A DNA stretch of 64,000 nt from assembly GCA_964030475.1 (NCBI GenBank), contig CAXIPT010000003.1, positions 6,950,511 to 7,014,510 on the forward strand, read 5' to 3'. Both the position numbers and the translations under genes were made by a program. Position 1 is the stretch's first letter. Every line of letters begins with the position of its first letter. The notes beneath the pieces were generated by a model. The model was not told the DNA's origin and did not search any database. It was given only the letters and a program-made list of their open reading frames with translations. The stretch comes from Tethya wilhelma. Its lineage: Eukaryota > Porifera > Demospongiae > Tethyida > Tethyidae. Positions 10,698 through 22,547 of this stretch are shown here, in pieces.

Positions 10698-11291
10698 TAG
10701 TCTGGTGTATCGAGACCCTTTACACGCGCGCTATAAATACGCATGGGAAAAAGGGTCTGGTACGGACCCTAGACCTTTCGTGCTGCCCAGGCCAGAATTC
10801 TGGCATAGTATCACTCTGTACTTACATCAAGTAAAAGTTAAATTCTTGTAGTTTTGAGTGTTCGCGAGTTTTTGAAAGAGCAGCTTTCTATGGACAAGAA
10901 TCTTAACAAACGGCTGTTTGAAATGAAATGAAGCTCTCCTGCATTTTGTACGGTTGTTAAAGATCAGCGTGGTGAAAAAGATCCAGTCTAGCTTAGTAAG
11001 CGCGTGGTAAGCCACTAGACGAGGCGCTACTCTACGTGATCTAATAATTTTTAAGCCTAGAATAGCTAAGTGCTGCCTCACTAGCTATGTATTGAGCTTC
11101 ATTTTTAGTGCTAGGACAAAGAGAGGAAGAAAAGAAAATCTGACTAATATGCGCGAGTATATTTAAATTGCGTCGACGTGGGCTACTAATTGCATTCCAG
11201 AGCAGACACGAAAGATCTAGGGTCCGTACCAGACCCTTTTTCCCACGTGTATTTATAGCGCACGTGTAAAGGGTCTGGATATGCCAGACTA
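10698..11291. mobile_element. TAGTCTGG...CCAGACTA MITE with 9-bp target duplication
   Basis: Terminal inverted repeats of ~90 bp start TAGTCTGG and include AGACCCTTTACACG, CTATAAATAC and AAAAAGGGTCTGGTACGGAC. The flanks CTTGGCAAT (10689-10697) and CTTGGCAAC (11292-11300) look like a 9-bp target duplication with one mismatch. Long inverted ends and 9-bp duplications are characteristic of Mutator-like elements. The ~400-bp interior has no recognisable gene. Relatives lie at 58416-59788. Confidence 0.8.
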
Positions 11292-11642
11292 CTTGGCAAC
11301 TTGGTTAGTTGGCAACAAAAGTTGTCAAAAAAATCAGTTGAATGATACAATCATGTTGCAATAAAAAATTGGGGAAAAAAACTTTCTTCTTGTAATTTAT
11401 TGCCTGAGTGCATGGTACCCTGGCAGCCAAGCTCTCAGGCTAGTCCAGTATAAACTAGTCACTCAAACAGATTTCGGGATGCATCAGTCCGTTTTTCAAA
11501 CAATTCTGAGGGAGCCATGCCCAAAGAGTCCCCATTATACTTAGTCTTTAAACACCAAATACAAAACATAGTATAAAGATATACAGATATGTAATTATAT
11601 GGGACCAAAGTCTAGACACGTGACTTCTATCGAGAAGAACTT

Positions 11643-11858
11643 AAGGTAAAGTGGGGCAATTCCGAACCCGGGGGTAATTCCGATGTCGCAGCGCCAGCTA
11701 ATTTCTCTACTATGAACACTGCCCAGATAATGCTTTTCTTGAACTGCAGATCTGGTAGGTTCTGTTGATAGAAAAAGTCACCGCTGAATAGCGTTTATAG
11801 TAGAGAAATAAGCACATCGAAATTACCCCGCCCCGTCGAAATTGCCCCGCCTTACCTT
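11643..11858. mobile_element. Hairpin MITE (AAGGTAAAGTGGGGCAATTC ends)
   Basis: The left end has GTGGGGCAATTCCGAAC and GGGGGTAATTCCGATGT. The right end has ACATCGAAATTACCCC and GTCGAAATTGCCCCGCC. The arms are ~45 bp of a 216-bp element, and part of the interior (TTTCTCTACTAT / ATAGTAGAGAAA) is also complementary. No coding sequence. Confidence 0.85.
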
Positions 11859-12655
11859 ACATGCAGGCTTACCGAGTATTTCACTGGGTACCATTCGAAT
11901 AACTTAGCACCGTTCCCAGGGAAAGAGACTTAGCTTGAGTCTACAAATCATTTTGCACCGACTGAACTGAACCACGCAATTTGTAAACTCTTACAAGTTA
12001 GTCTGTATTAGTCTGGCTTGCCAGACTGACTAAGTCTGTATTAGGCGGTAACTGATATCATGATTTACGCATGCGCACAAGTCTACCACGTGCGCGACCG
12101 AGCATCGACAACCCGTACCATGTTCATTAGAACTTCAAAGTTACTTGACTCACTCTCACTGTGTCGCTTTCACTATCTTCCAACCATGGAAAGATCCAAG
12201 GTATGTCTGACATAACCATAATATGGCCTGGTCTGGCATAGTCTCGCTAGCCAGAGCTGAGTGAAGCCATCAGTCCGACTGCATGCTGCAATCAGCAGCA
12301 TGCTTGCTCCCATTGCTATATATATATTGGCTAGAATTCCCTTGTTAGTTATGTGTAATCCAAGAATAAAATCAGGGATATCTGAAAATTTAATCACAAA
12401 ATTATGAACTGTCACTCGATCTCTGCATTGGTAGTCTGACTAACGTATGAATGTAGCTCTTTGCATTCAGCAGTAGGTAGCTACAACTGTCCTAGTTCAG
12501 TTTCAATGTCAACCTTGCTCCAGTACTTCCGAGCTTGATCATGAGTCATTTTTTCACCCTTGGGTATGTAGTTACATTAGCAACATTATTTATGCTACTT
12601 GTATATCCATGCACCATATGTTGTGCAGAATAATTATAGAAATAATCGACTAGAG

Positions 12656-12884
12656 ATGTCATATAGTGGGAAATTTTCGCAGGGTCCAAATTGTTGCAAT
12701 TTTTGCAGTCACGAACTGATCACAAAAAGAAAGAAATGTGAAATGTTAAAAACGTGCACTTGTACTAATCTTCCAGTTTGTCACAATCAACTCTCCGCCA
12801 AAATTTGAATTGTGAAGATTTGACTGCCTTGCTGAAATGACCTGTACCGCAAAAATTTGGACCAGCGAACCCTGCTATATGGTA
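12656..12884. mobile_element. Degraded TACCGTATAGC-type hairpin MITE
   Basis: The left end ATATAGTGGGAAATTTTCGC and the right end CCCTGCTATATGGTAC are mutated versions of the family ends. The distance of ~229 bp fits the family. Confidence 0.55.
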
Positions 12885-13702
12885 CCAATGCATACAACCC
12901 TGCACCCATGCACAATTCATCTATGCAGATTAAAGTACAAACGTGACTACATAGAGAGTGCATCCATGCAGCATATAGCATGGGGACTAAACTTAACTTA
13001 GCCTGAAGCTTAATGAGTCTGTCATGCATCATATGATGGTGTGTACATCATACGACAATTTTAAATATGCATTCAATTATGTACAGTATGAGTATACCTA
13101 GTGCTTTGGAGAATCTTTGCTGTAGTTGCAGGATGAGTAGCAGTGATAAAACCACACAGATACTTGGGTTCAGCAGTGGTCCTCTCATGATTGGTATTTT
13201 GGCTTGCCAAATTATATCATGATGCAGACAGGCTTGAAATCAAGTGATATTTTTGTTCACTCTACTGACTATGGCAATGGAACTTTTTCTGTTGATTCCC
13301 AGCTGAACTGATTTTATGACTTTACAATAATATTAATTGTGAATAGTTGGTTTGCTGCGCAGTAACACAGCAAACTTTGATTGCATGCATAGAAATAACC
13401 ACTTCTAATTGTCATTCCAAAGAAATTATGAAGTATAGTGTTGACTTGACTATATAGTTCATAGCATAGAGTGTGTGCATATTGATCCTTATTCTCATTA
13501 CAGCTAGAATTAGCTGTAGGACAAGGATAGGCACAAATGTAGAAATTTTACTGGTAAAGGAAGATCTGCCACAATTCTACACACATTTCCAGTAATGCCA
13601 CAAGTAGTCTCAAGTGTTCTATTTATAGCTACTATAGACATGAATTACAATATTCATGGCTACTCAATATAGTTATATACAATGGCTAGGACAAGCGATA
13701 GC

Positions 13703-13790
13703 TATAGGGATATAGCTGTAGGACTGGCCCCATATTTACCTTAAACTATAGGGATATAGCTGTAGGACTGGCCCCATATTTACCTTAAAC
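13703..13790 (+). repeat. 44-bp perfect tandem duplication
   Basis: The unit starting TATAGGGATATAGCTGTAGG and ending TTACCTTAAAC occurs at 13703-13746 and again at 13747-13790 with no differences. Confidence 0.92.
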
Positions 13791-15272
13791 GTTGACTCTG
13801 CACTAAGCAATTCTACTTCCCTAGCTGTAGCCTTATGTAAATGCAAAGAGACTTTATTAAGGAATCTCTGATCAGTTTGCCTGAACTTGTGGGTGCTATA
13901 TAGACTAGTGTCTGGTTAATACTTGATTCAACTATTAAGAGTTATATGTGTGCATGCATGGGCTCTTGCAGTGCCAATTGCCCTCACACATTCACTCTGT
14001 GGTGATTGCATATAGATTATGCATTCCCATGGCCAAGACATTGCATGTTAGCACCTTTCTAACTATTCATCATTATAAGCCATTCATGTGTGTATCTACC
14101 AGCTAGGTACAACAAAAATTCTTGTTATCAAAGTAACTTGAGCCCCAAACCTTCTCAGCCTTGTACTTGCATGTAGTTGATCATCATTACCGACTATGGT
14201 TGCCACTATTTACTGCACATGCTACGTCACATTGACTTCCTGCTAATAAATTGAAGTCATAACCTTACAATGTATTGTGATGTGAGACCTCTGGATCCAT
14301 CCAGTCACTTGCTTTATTGGATGACATTAATTTTACAAACCTGTATACCATGCTGCTGGTTTGTACAAACTACGATAGCTGGAGTATTATAATATTCTAT
14401 GGTTTGTATATAGCCTCATAAACCAGGCCTTCCCCACTATGCTTACAGCATGTATGCAGGGCCTGGTTAATAGGGCTAAAGTCCGTTTGAGAATACCAGT
14501 AAAGATTGAATAACTTTCTAACTAAATTTCAAGCACCATTGGGAAGTGTCAATTTTTCCTGTCCTTTTGGTTGCCTTTCCAGCTTTCTACACCTTACCAA
14601 TCGAAAGTTAGTTACTTTGCCCCCATATGAAAGTATTGCATGAATCTCATAATTTCACTTCCGATGGCATTCCCAAACCAGAAGGACTTTAGTTTGTTTA
14701 TGCATGGTCATGTGCATGCAATTAATCATGATATGCAGTATAGATTGTGTTCTGGATGAAATTTGCTTAGTCAGTGGGATGGTGGATGATTTTAGCACAC
14801 CTTTTTTGCAATGTCTGATGTTATAACTCTCTTGACATAGATTATCTTCTCAGGCCTGTATAGCTATTATTGACATTCACTTTCATACCAGTAAATCTGT
14901 TTGTAAACCTATCTTGTATGAGTCTTGTGTAACTCTATTGGGTCTGAGTCTGGAATCCAGACTCAGACCCAGGACCAGGATCCTGCATACATCCCCAGTC
15001 GAATCAATAGCATAATATCCGTTCACAGGAATCTTCCATGGTTACATATTGTTATTGGTTACTTGAACTTACTAAGTCTTTTTCAGACACACTCATGTTC
15101 GTACACAATGTCATTACTATACACTTAATCAGTGCTAGAACTATACTCCAAATCAACGCAATTATCAGTATCACAGTGAATTCCAGTTGTTAAGCTTATC
15201 AATAGTAGTAGAAATCTCTTCAGTGAGTAAGTCGTTTTGGTCTGTGACTGTGTATTATCAACCATCGATCAA

Positions 15273-15273
15273 N
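15273..15273. other. Single N, probable contig join
   Basis: One of ten isolated Ns in the window. Others are at 16605, 18542, 27050, 29348, 39125, 43909, 44160, 60345 and 63555. Repeats that start or stop exactly at several of them show that they mark contig ends rather than single miscalled bases. Confidence 0.75.
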
Positions 15274-15305
15274 TATATAGGAGATGTACAAATTCAAATA
15301 CAAAC

Positions 15306-15496
15306 CATCATTATCAGCTAAGTTGACTGTGATCATATCTGTTGCTCCAATAGTAGCTGGTCCAGAAGTCACAGAGACAGAAAAAACATAACCTTCTGTG
15401 CCTTCAATTAAAACGTCATTAATCACTGTAACCGAGACATCTCTGGTTTGATCATTCCCTAGGCCAGTTTCAAAGCTCACAGTGGAAGCAATTATC
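15306..15496 (-). pseudogene. Orphan second-half Calx-beta exon (copy of array domain 10)
   Basis: The minus-strand sequence contains NDVLIEGTEGYVFSVSVTSG and ends LADNDG before a GT donor, like the exon at 46613-46816. The start is damaged: the block expected to read GADFTL is missing, the nearest AG gives a 191-bp exon (not a multiple of three) and a phase that does not match the phase-1 rule of the family. A TAGTAGGAATGGG element lies immediately upstream (from about 15528). The matching first half would be the exon at 22389-22547, about 7 kb away. I read it as a truncated remnant. Confidence 0.7.
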
Positions 15497-15527
15497 CTAA
15501 AGAATTTAATCAAGTACTCAAGTAATT

Positions 15528-15860
15528 CATACATACGGTAGTACGTATAGTAGGAATGGGCCGCCTGTCCCATAGACACAATACAAAATGTTGATCGTGA
15601 TAAAAATCTAGAAAAGCAAAGTTAAGTCTTCAAACTTGTTCAGAGGTTCTCTATGACCGATTACTAATTGTATGCAAGGCCTAAAGCAGACAGAAACTTC
15701 TCCGAGCACTCGTAGAATACGCTAGAGGGAAGCCATAACAGTGCCATTTTTTTGTTCTCCTAACGTATGTACATACGTACTTACATACCAACTGACTTAC
15801 TTGAACACAGTTTCCAGAGAATCAGAAAGTGTTAAGCCAACTTTGACTACAGTTGAAACA
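15528..15860 (+). mobile_element. Left part of a TAGTAGGAATGGG family element
   Basis: Starts with the palindromic CATACGGTAGTACGTA end and continues TAGTAGGAATGGGCCGCCTG and ACAATACAAAATGTTG, as in 2438-3179. The right part is replaced by unrelated sequence after about 15860. Confidence 0.7.
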
Positions 15861-16604
15861 GTAAATCACAAAAGTATTCAGAGCTGGTGCTCATATTGTC
15901 ACAGTAGCCCATATAGTTTTAGTCATCAGTACCGAGTCTCACACTAAGCTTCGAGGCCATACTTGTGAGTCACGGCAATTAATTTTGTTAGAGTGTGTTA
16001 TTTAGAAATGACTGTAAGACACTGAGCTGCTGAGAGAAGGAGTTGAGTGGCACCTGACACTTTCTAGGTAGATTTTGCAAGGCAACAACACTCTATACTC
16101 TTCTTAAACATGCTGTTTGGCATATAAACAGACCTAAATCTGTTATGTAATTCTCAAATATATATAAATCAGAGATTCATTCTTAGTCTCCAACTGAGCA
16201 GATTCAGTTTCTATGTAGTCTATCCTGCAGGGTTGTAAGTTCAGCATCAGGCCTGAAGCTCATGATTCATACCAGTTGGTAGGTTGCTTGGCATGTGTCA
16301 CCATGCATTATATTGCTATTGCGCAAAGGATTAGGCACTTTTGTTTTTTTTTTTCATTTACAAAGTATACATATCAACCGTGTCGGACATGTTATAAGTT
16401 CTACAATTTATTTTTTATGGATAAACAATGGCTCACTCTGCTATAATGTATACCAAACCACACATTGCATCATGCATTTAATCACATATTAATTTATGGC
16501 ATCAATGTTTACAATTTGTACAATAAATGTTTGTGGAACTATAAACTATACAGTACTAGTATTGTAAACATACTGTACATGGGGAGATTGTGACCTGTAT
16601 TGTG
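15861..16604. other. Intergenic, no gene recognised
   Basis: AT-rich, with stops in all frames. No splice-bounded domain, repeat family or RNA gene was recognised. Confidence 0.5.
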
Positions 16605-16605
16605 N

Positions 16606-17232
16606 ACAGCACTGCCCATTCCTACACTGCTCATTTTTTAAAATTTTACTACTTGTTTATTCACTTTTTTCAACACTACAGTGCATGTGGAGATTATATT
16701 AGAGACTGGTTAGTCCCTACAAAAAGCTTGAGTAGCAGGTATATACATGCACTTAGGGCTAGAGTAACTAATGCGCATGTGCATTAAATGCCACGTGGAT
16801 AATGACCTTTGAACTCTACCCAGAAGAAGAGTGCTACGTTGAAGTACATGATTTTGTACACTAAGTTTTAAAGTTTTCTAGTTTTTGTTTAGGCTTATTT
16901 GTGATGAGGAACGTAGTTCCCTTGAAAAGGACTTACCTGGTGCTGTCAAAGTTGACTCAACACTTTCTGGTTCTCTGGAAACTGTGTTCAAGTATGTCAG
17001 TCAGTACGTACGTACGTACGTACGTACGTAAGTACGTTAGGAGAACAAAAATGGCACTGTTGTGGCTTCCCACTAGCGCTCTTTATGAGTGCTCAGAGAA
17101 GTTTCTGGCAGCTTTAGGCATTACATGCAATTAGTAGTCGGTCATAGAGAGCCTCTGAGCAACTTTGAAGGTTTAACTTTGCTTTGTTAGATTTTTATGG
17201 TGATAACCATTTTGTATTGTGTCAATGGGGCA
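16606..17232 (-). mobile_element. TAGTAGGAATGGG family element, reverse orientation, begins at a contig end
   Basis: The left edge, immediately after an N, is inside the ACAGCACTGCCCATTCCTAC terminal block. The right edge is near ACAATACAAAATGG reversed. An (ACGT)n run lies at 16998-17032. Confidence 0.65.
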
Positions 17233-17699
17233 CATGCTGTGGGTTAAAGAGAATTAGTGTGCTAAATGGACAGAAAAGGGTGGTAAATTTAAACTAATGT
17301 AGTACATGCACATCTACATGTCTGTGACAAAGGGCAAGTCTATTATGGTGTCTGACCAATTTAAGGTTCTTATTGATAGAGGAAACTGCTGCTAAAGACT
17401 AAAAAATATGCATACAACCTTTGTACAATCATACACTTTGCATGCATGTAGGTATAACTTTAATATGTGTGACTACAGTGCAATTGTAGCAATGCATGTT
17501 TGTATTTGTGTGATTCTCCCACCATTATAAGTATACATTCAGCTGTGCAAGAGCATGCATGTAACTCATGAGACCCCAAAATGAAATTTGTAGAGCATTT
17601 AGATGAATGCACACAATTACTAATTTAAAAATATTCAGTACTTTTCACATGGTCAAATATTGAGTCAATTTAGGAGTTTGTACTATATAATTATATGAT
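17233..17699. other. No gene recognised
   Basis: Low-complexity AT-rich sequence without a recognisable coding block or family repeat. Confidence 0.45.
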
Positions 17700-17827
17700 C
17701 GCTGATTTCAACATGCTCCTGTCGATGCGCTCTTTAGGAAACCTCTCCTAGCAAGGATGCCTACTCTATCAACAAATCATCTCAACAAGATTCATCTCCT
17801 ATCTTACCAGTTGAATTAATCTAACTA

Positions 17828-17899
17828 CCTGGTCAATATCAGGAGTACCCTCAGTATAGTCAATTGACTATACTGAGGGTACTCCTGATATTGACCAGG
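17828..17899. repeat. Perfect 72-bp palindrome
   Basis: The 36-bp arm starting CCTGGTCAATATCAGG is followed directly by its exact reverse complement, with CAATTG at the centre and no spacer or mismatch. It lies ~150 bp upstream of the Ty3/gypsy-like coding remnant. Confidence 0.95.
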
Positions 17900-18046
17900 A
17901 ACATTAAATCAGGCTTTCAACCTACTTGAAAAGCAACAACCCCAACACAGGTATTCCTGAGTGGGTGCATGGTATCGTGGCTAAGTTGTTAATCGAAAGT
18001 TAGACCAAGTTAATTACAATGGAGGATCTTGTGCATCAATTAAGTT

Positions 18047-18259
18047 GTGGTTGATGGCCGTGTTGTGCGAAGACATGTGGACGCTATTCGCAAACGTCAC
18101 AACAGTCTGGATCCACTTCAGGACAACGTGCGATCTCCAATCAGTGATCATGTGTATCTGCCGGATTTACCTACTGCTCCTGTTCCGGCCCCGGCAGTCC
18201 ACGTACCTCTTCGAAGGTCAGTCCGACATAGAGCACCACCTGATCGTTTTGGACAGTGA
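18047..18259 (+). pseudogene. Ty3/gypsy-like polyprotein C-terminus (integrase tail)
   Basis: The frame VVDGRVVRRHVDAIRKRHN followed by a proline-rich stretch and LRRSVRHRAPPDRF, then a stop, resembles the C-terminal tail of Ty3/gypsy integrases, where a GR-x-x-R/KRHV-like motif precedes a Pro/Arg-rich end. The position just upstream of a purine-rich tract and an LTR-like sequence starting TG supports this. Only ~70 residues remain. Upstream, 17700-18040 has stops in this frame, so the rest of pol is absent or decayed. Confidence 0.65.
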
Positions 18260-18344
18260 ACACTTAAGTTAGTTTTTGTTTGCTTTTGTTATGTACTTTT
18301 TGTTGTTTCTGTTTTTTGTACTAGTTCCTTCTCCTTAGTATCTT

Positions 18345-18541
18345 AGAGGGGGGAAGTGTGATACTTCCATTGTGTACTTTGACTTTTAACTACTAATTCT
18401 CTATTAACAAGCATGCATGTATAAACTTTCCACGTGGTTTTAATTGTTTCCGGTTTGTCATTTTCTATTGTGTAACTCTTGCTCTCGTTTTTCAATCGAT
18501 TTGATCATTATTCTAAAGTTGTCAAGTTGCGAGTTATTACA
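18345..18541 (+). mobile_element. Polypurine tract and 3' LTR of the Ty3/gypsy-like element
   Basis: AGAGGGGGGAAG at 18345-18356 fits a polypurine tract. The LTR would begin TGTGATACTTCC at 18357 and run to the contig end, where TTATTACA precedes the N at 18542. The visible LTR is ~185 bp; no 5' LTR is in the window. Confidence 0.6.
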
Positions 18542-18668
18542 NTGGTACAATTTTTTTTACTAACCTACACTTTAAATTACCTAATAATAATGTCATTAAT
18601 TGTTGCCTGTATAAGTGCGCACAACACACGAGCATACAACATATGCAGAGCTAAAGGCTCATGCAATG

Positions 18669-18878
18669 TACCGTATAGCGGGAAATTTTCGTGGGGGAAA
18701 ATTTTTGCGAATTTCGCGGTTTGGCAGCTTTCCGCGAAAATTTTCCCCCATGAAATTTGTAAGGTATGTGGTCGTCACGTATAGTTGAGACGCATTCCAC
18801 GAAAATTTTCCCCGCGAATTTCTATTCAAGACGAAAACGCAAAAATTTTCCCCCACGAAAATTTCCCGCTATACGGTA
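18669..18878. mobile_element. TACCGTATAGC hairpin MITE
   Basis: The ends TACCGTATAGCGGGAAATTT and AAATTTCCCGCTATACGGTA are perfect inverted repeats. The interior repeats GGGGGAAAATTTTTGCG-type motifs in both orientations. 210 bp, no coding capacity. Confidence 0.9.
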
Positions 18879-20682
18879 CATTCCTTGAGTGCAGGGGTGT
18901 GGGGTGCATAATTATATATAATTGATAATAAGTCATATATAATGAGTGGAGCCTTAGCTAATATAATGAGACATGGCCAGGGAACCTGGCAGGTATACCC
19001 ATCACAGATGGGTGGGCTGGTGTGCCAAGGCATTAGGTGGACAACTATATGTCATTTTCATGCATGGATGGAAAGAAAGACAAACACCTTAATGCCACTG
19101 TTGAACTCACAACCTTAGCAGTCCATGTGTGTGTGTGTGTGTGTGTGTGAAAGGGGGGGGTGGGGGGTGGGTGCACCAACATGGCTGAGAGGTGTGCTTA
19201 ACCTCTCTGGCTCATAACCCTATACAAAACGATTATACAGTGTATATACCATAAACCTTGTTACACGCATTATGCAAAATTTAAAAAATGCACGTTAACT
19301 GTCAAAATAGGCAATCACTAACAGATATTTCTCAGTGAACTGCATGAGAGCAATTCAAGCTGTACACACTCTATTATAATTTTGAATAAATGCTCTTCAC
19401 ACAAAAGGACTGTGATATTATTTTAAAGATAAATAATTAAGTACAGCAGAAAAGCTATAGAATTAACACATTTAAATAAATCAAGCACTTCAATTCTCCA
19501 AACGATAGAAAACATGCATGTCTCCACTCAAAGAGTATATGAAATTGTGCTGTATTGTATTCTGCTGCAGTGCACTGCACTAATAAAAGGCCAAATTAAA
19601 TCAAATCCCCAAACCACTTGTGATAGTCTTGAGTGAAAGAGAATGAATTAACCTATATACATACCCTAAATTGCATGAATGCTCTCCACAGAAATGGACT
19701 GTGGCACTAAAATGAAGAAATAGCATAGTAGGAATGTTTAACTATTAATAAAATGTGTACACCATTTACAAATTGGATGCAAATATTGATGGACTGCTAA
19801 TCCACAAAAGTTGAAGCAAATCAAATAGCTTCAATTCTCTCAAGAATAAAAAGAAATATGTTATAGTTATTACACCCTTCACTGGGCTGTATGAAGTATA
19901 ACACACGAGTGTGGTTAAATACTAGTATTGCATGAGGGCGAAGCCGAGTGCAATAAGTAACCACACTAGGGCATTACTCCAGATAGCCCAGTGTAGGCTG
20001 AAATAACTGTTTTGTAGCCCCAACACTTAGTTTAGTTTTCACAGGTACACACTAGGTGTAAGCCACAGGGAAATATCACAAGCCACAGGGAAATATCACT
20101 GATATACGCACTGTTGGCGCCTTGATCTACGTCATCAGTGGGCTACAAATTTGTATTATAATTATGTGAATTTGTAGCCCACTGATGACGTATTCCACAA
20201 CTTGTGCATAATATAATCAAACACTCTTAATTTTAATGTTCATAAAATTTTCAATAATTTCATTAAACAGTTGTTTCAAAACAAGTTAAACTGCAAACAA
20301 CACTACTGAAAAATGAACTACTCAACTGTATATCTACTTCTAGTAATCACTACTAGTGCTGGGAACTTCAAATGTAGTGTATAGCAGAAGCTGAAATGTA
20401 CAAGCCTCAAACTTATGAAGAAAATTGTCCTATAATTTGCTCAAGAAATATCACGCAATATATTGAACCATGCAATGATTGAACATGTAACTGCCTCAGA
20501 ATGCTGACAATGATCGAATGCCAACAAAACAAACGACCACTCTTTTTGCCAACAATAGAACAGATTACCACTGAACAGAGCATGGCTACAAATACAGAAG
20601 ATCTACTATACACTTGCAATGACACACCAAGATGGAGGCAAGCGGTGTTCATTAACACAAGTATAGAAAAAATTTCATAAAA
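18879..20682. other. Intergenic with microsatellite and hairpins, no gene recognised
   Basis: Contains a (GT)n run at 19127-19149 followed by a G-rich stretch, an imperfect hairpin at about 19865-20009 (arms around CACTGGGCTGT and AGCCCAGTG), a 20-bp tandem duplication AGCCACAGGGAAATATCAC at 20061-20099, and an inverted pair ACGTCATCAGTGGGCTACAA / TTGTAGCCCACTGATGACGT at about 20128-20191. No domain or splice-bounded exon seen. Confidence 0.55.
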
Positions 20683-20838
20683 ATTAGCAGTGTAGGAATG
20701 GGCAGTGCTATAAAAAATAGGGAAACAAGGCATATTGCAATTTCAGCACATGACTACTTCATTAGCAGTGTAGGAATGAGCAGTGCTATAAAAAATAGGG
20801 AAACAAGGCATATTGCAATTTCAGCACATGACTACTTC
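20683..20838 (+). repeat. 78-bp tandem duplication of the TGTAGGAATGGG terminal block
   Basis: The block starting ATTAGCAGTGTAGGAATG at 20683 is repeated at 20761, differing only by GGGCAG versus GAGCAG. A reverse copy of the block end (AATGAAGTAGTCATGTGCC) lies at about 21161-21205, so the region is another long inverted repeat of the TAGTAGGAATGGG family. Confidence 0.85.
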
Positions 20839-21722
20839 ATTTTCATTTTTAATTTTACATCCTGTCATATGAAAATAAATATTGATATGCTTCAAACAAT
20901 GTTGTACATGCCTTGATAATAATGGTTTGAATGCATAGATCAAGCACACCAATCAGTAAGCTCAGCTGCTAGAGTGTGCCACATTTTCCCCGATGGTCTG
21001 AATAATATACTGACAGGGAGTGCCGATGGATTCATTGAGGTGGAACTTACCTGCTTCAATCTAATTTAGAGTTTTGAGGGTTAACTAAACAACATTGCCT
21101 AGGTTACCTGCTTATATATACTTTGCCCCACTTAGCTAGAAAGATTTGGGCATAAAAAAATGAAGTAGTCATGTGCCGAAATTGCAACATGCCTTGTTTC
21201 TCTACTTACCGGAATCGGACATATCTGTAAACACTTGACATGTGTTTTAACTATATACTGTAAGCTATCAGCGTGTGCACCTTCCATGGAATGGTAAATG
21301 TGCTCCACAGACAATTATTATTTTAAGTAGAAATTATATTTCATACAATGTCATAATAATCAGTAAGGTATAGTACGTATAGTAGGAATGGGTGAACTGT
21401 CCCATGCACACAATACATAATGTTGGTCACTATAATTGTCTATAGTTAAACCTTTTAAGTTAGTCAGAGGCTCTCACTGACAAATTACCAACTGCATGCA
21501 AGGCCTAAAAGTGGAGGATAACAATAGAGTACCTAGGGGCCATAGGGGGCCATAGGGGGTCAGTGGCAAATAAACTAGTTATATCTCCCTAAGTGGGGGC
21601 ACTTGACCATGCAACTATTATATGTATGTGTGCATCAATTGGACGTTACTAAGCTACAGTAGATTTTGAAAGTTTAGATGGTACAATAAGATTTGAAAAT
21701 TTACAAACACTCAAAAACATAA
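20839..21722. other. Non-coding, element fragments
   Basis: A left end of the TAGTAGGAATGGG family lies at about 21368-21510. From 21515 there is a G-rich repeat (AGGGGCCATAGGGGGCCATA) that recurs in altered form at 28858-28960. No gene recognised. Confidence 0.5.
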
Positions 21723-21876
21723 TATCGTAGATCGGGAAATTCTTGCTAGTTTAATTCGCCACTTCAACTGATTTGGTAAAGATTGCCGTAAGTTTTAAAT
21801 TTTCATGTGTTTAATTTTTGCCACTCGTGCCCGTGGCAAAAATTTGTTAACAGCGAAAAATTCCCGATCTACGATA
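21723..21876. mobile_element. Hairpin MITE related to the TACCGTATAGC family
   Basis: The ends TATCGTAGATCGGGAAATTC and AATTCCCGATCTACGATA are inverted repeats 154 bp apart. The GGGAAATT core is shared with the TACCGTATAGCGGG family. Confidence 0.75.
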
Positions 21877-22388
21877 AATAAACTACTTGAACTACTAACC
21901 CTTTCATACTATAGAGGGATTCTGCAAAACAGTTAGCCAATCAGAGCTGATCGAAAGTCTTTGAAGTTGAATTAACACCACATTCAAGTACCATGCAAAT
22001 TTTCGCCACACCATTTAAAACATGAGCAATTTTTTGTGACAGAAGAGCAATTCTAAGTATTAAGTTTACAGCATAAAACTCAATGTTCTTACTTAACACA
22101 CTCCAATAATGACATCCATAAGCAAAATTGACAAAAAGTGCTTTGAAAATCCTTTTGTAGAAATTGTTCATTTTATGTGGAACATACGGCAACGCCATCA
22201 TTTTCCCACAAGAGGTGTGGTCAAAATCTGAAGCACTATAATTGGCTAATAGTTTTGCAAATCCATCTATAAACCACCGTCTACTAACTATACTAGTGAC
22301 ACACATGACCCACACATGACCCAGCCTGTGACATCACATTACATCAAAGTATATAAACAATTAATATACGGTATTATTTCTATCATAC
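21877..22388. other. Flank of Calx-beta fragment C, no gene recognised
   Basis: No exon-like block is seen. The second-half exon expected downstream of the exon at 22389-22547 is not here. Its best candidate is the damaged exon at 15306-15496. Confidence 0.5.
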
Positions 22389-22547
22389 CTGATGCAGTTC
22401 CACCAGTCACCCGAGATATTCTTAATGACAGGGGTTGACCCAAGGTGTTTGTGGTTGGATTGGTGGTCATCCTTAGCATTGCTGCTACTCCTGAACCATC
22501 TCCCTCACCAGGTGGTGATGATACACTTTCAATATTTATTTCAGCAT
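22389..22547 (-). CDS. Calx-beta first-half exon C3 (copy of array domain 10)
   Basis: 53 codons containing SSPPGEGDGSGVAAMLRM, with AG acceptor and GTATGA donor on the minus strand. It resembles the exon at 47020-47181. The partner second half is missing nearby. Confidence 0.78.

Larger units (their letters stand above)
11859..15272. other. Intergenic region with degraded elements, no gene recognised
   Basis: Stops are frequent in all frames and no domain is recognisable. Contents: a degraded TACCGTATAGC hairpin (12656-12884), a 44-bp tandem duplication (13703-13790), a copy of the AAAGTCCATCTGGTTTGAG element (about 14477-14700), and a ~32-bp palindrome GGGTCTGAGTCTGG / CCAGACTCAGACCC (about 14940-14972). 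The contig ends at the N at 15273. Confidence 0.55.

Noticed and set aside
11292..15272. Hidden exons in the 4-kb stretch before the first N
   Set aside because: Candidate short frames at 12173-12415 and 12787-13032 have no domain or paired splice sites, and the region is rich in degraded repeats.
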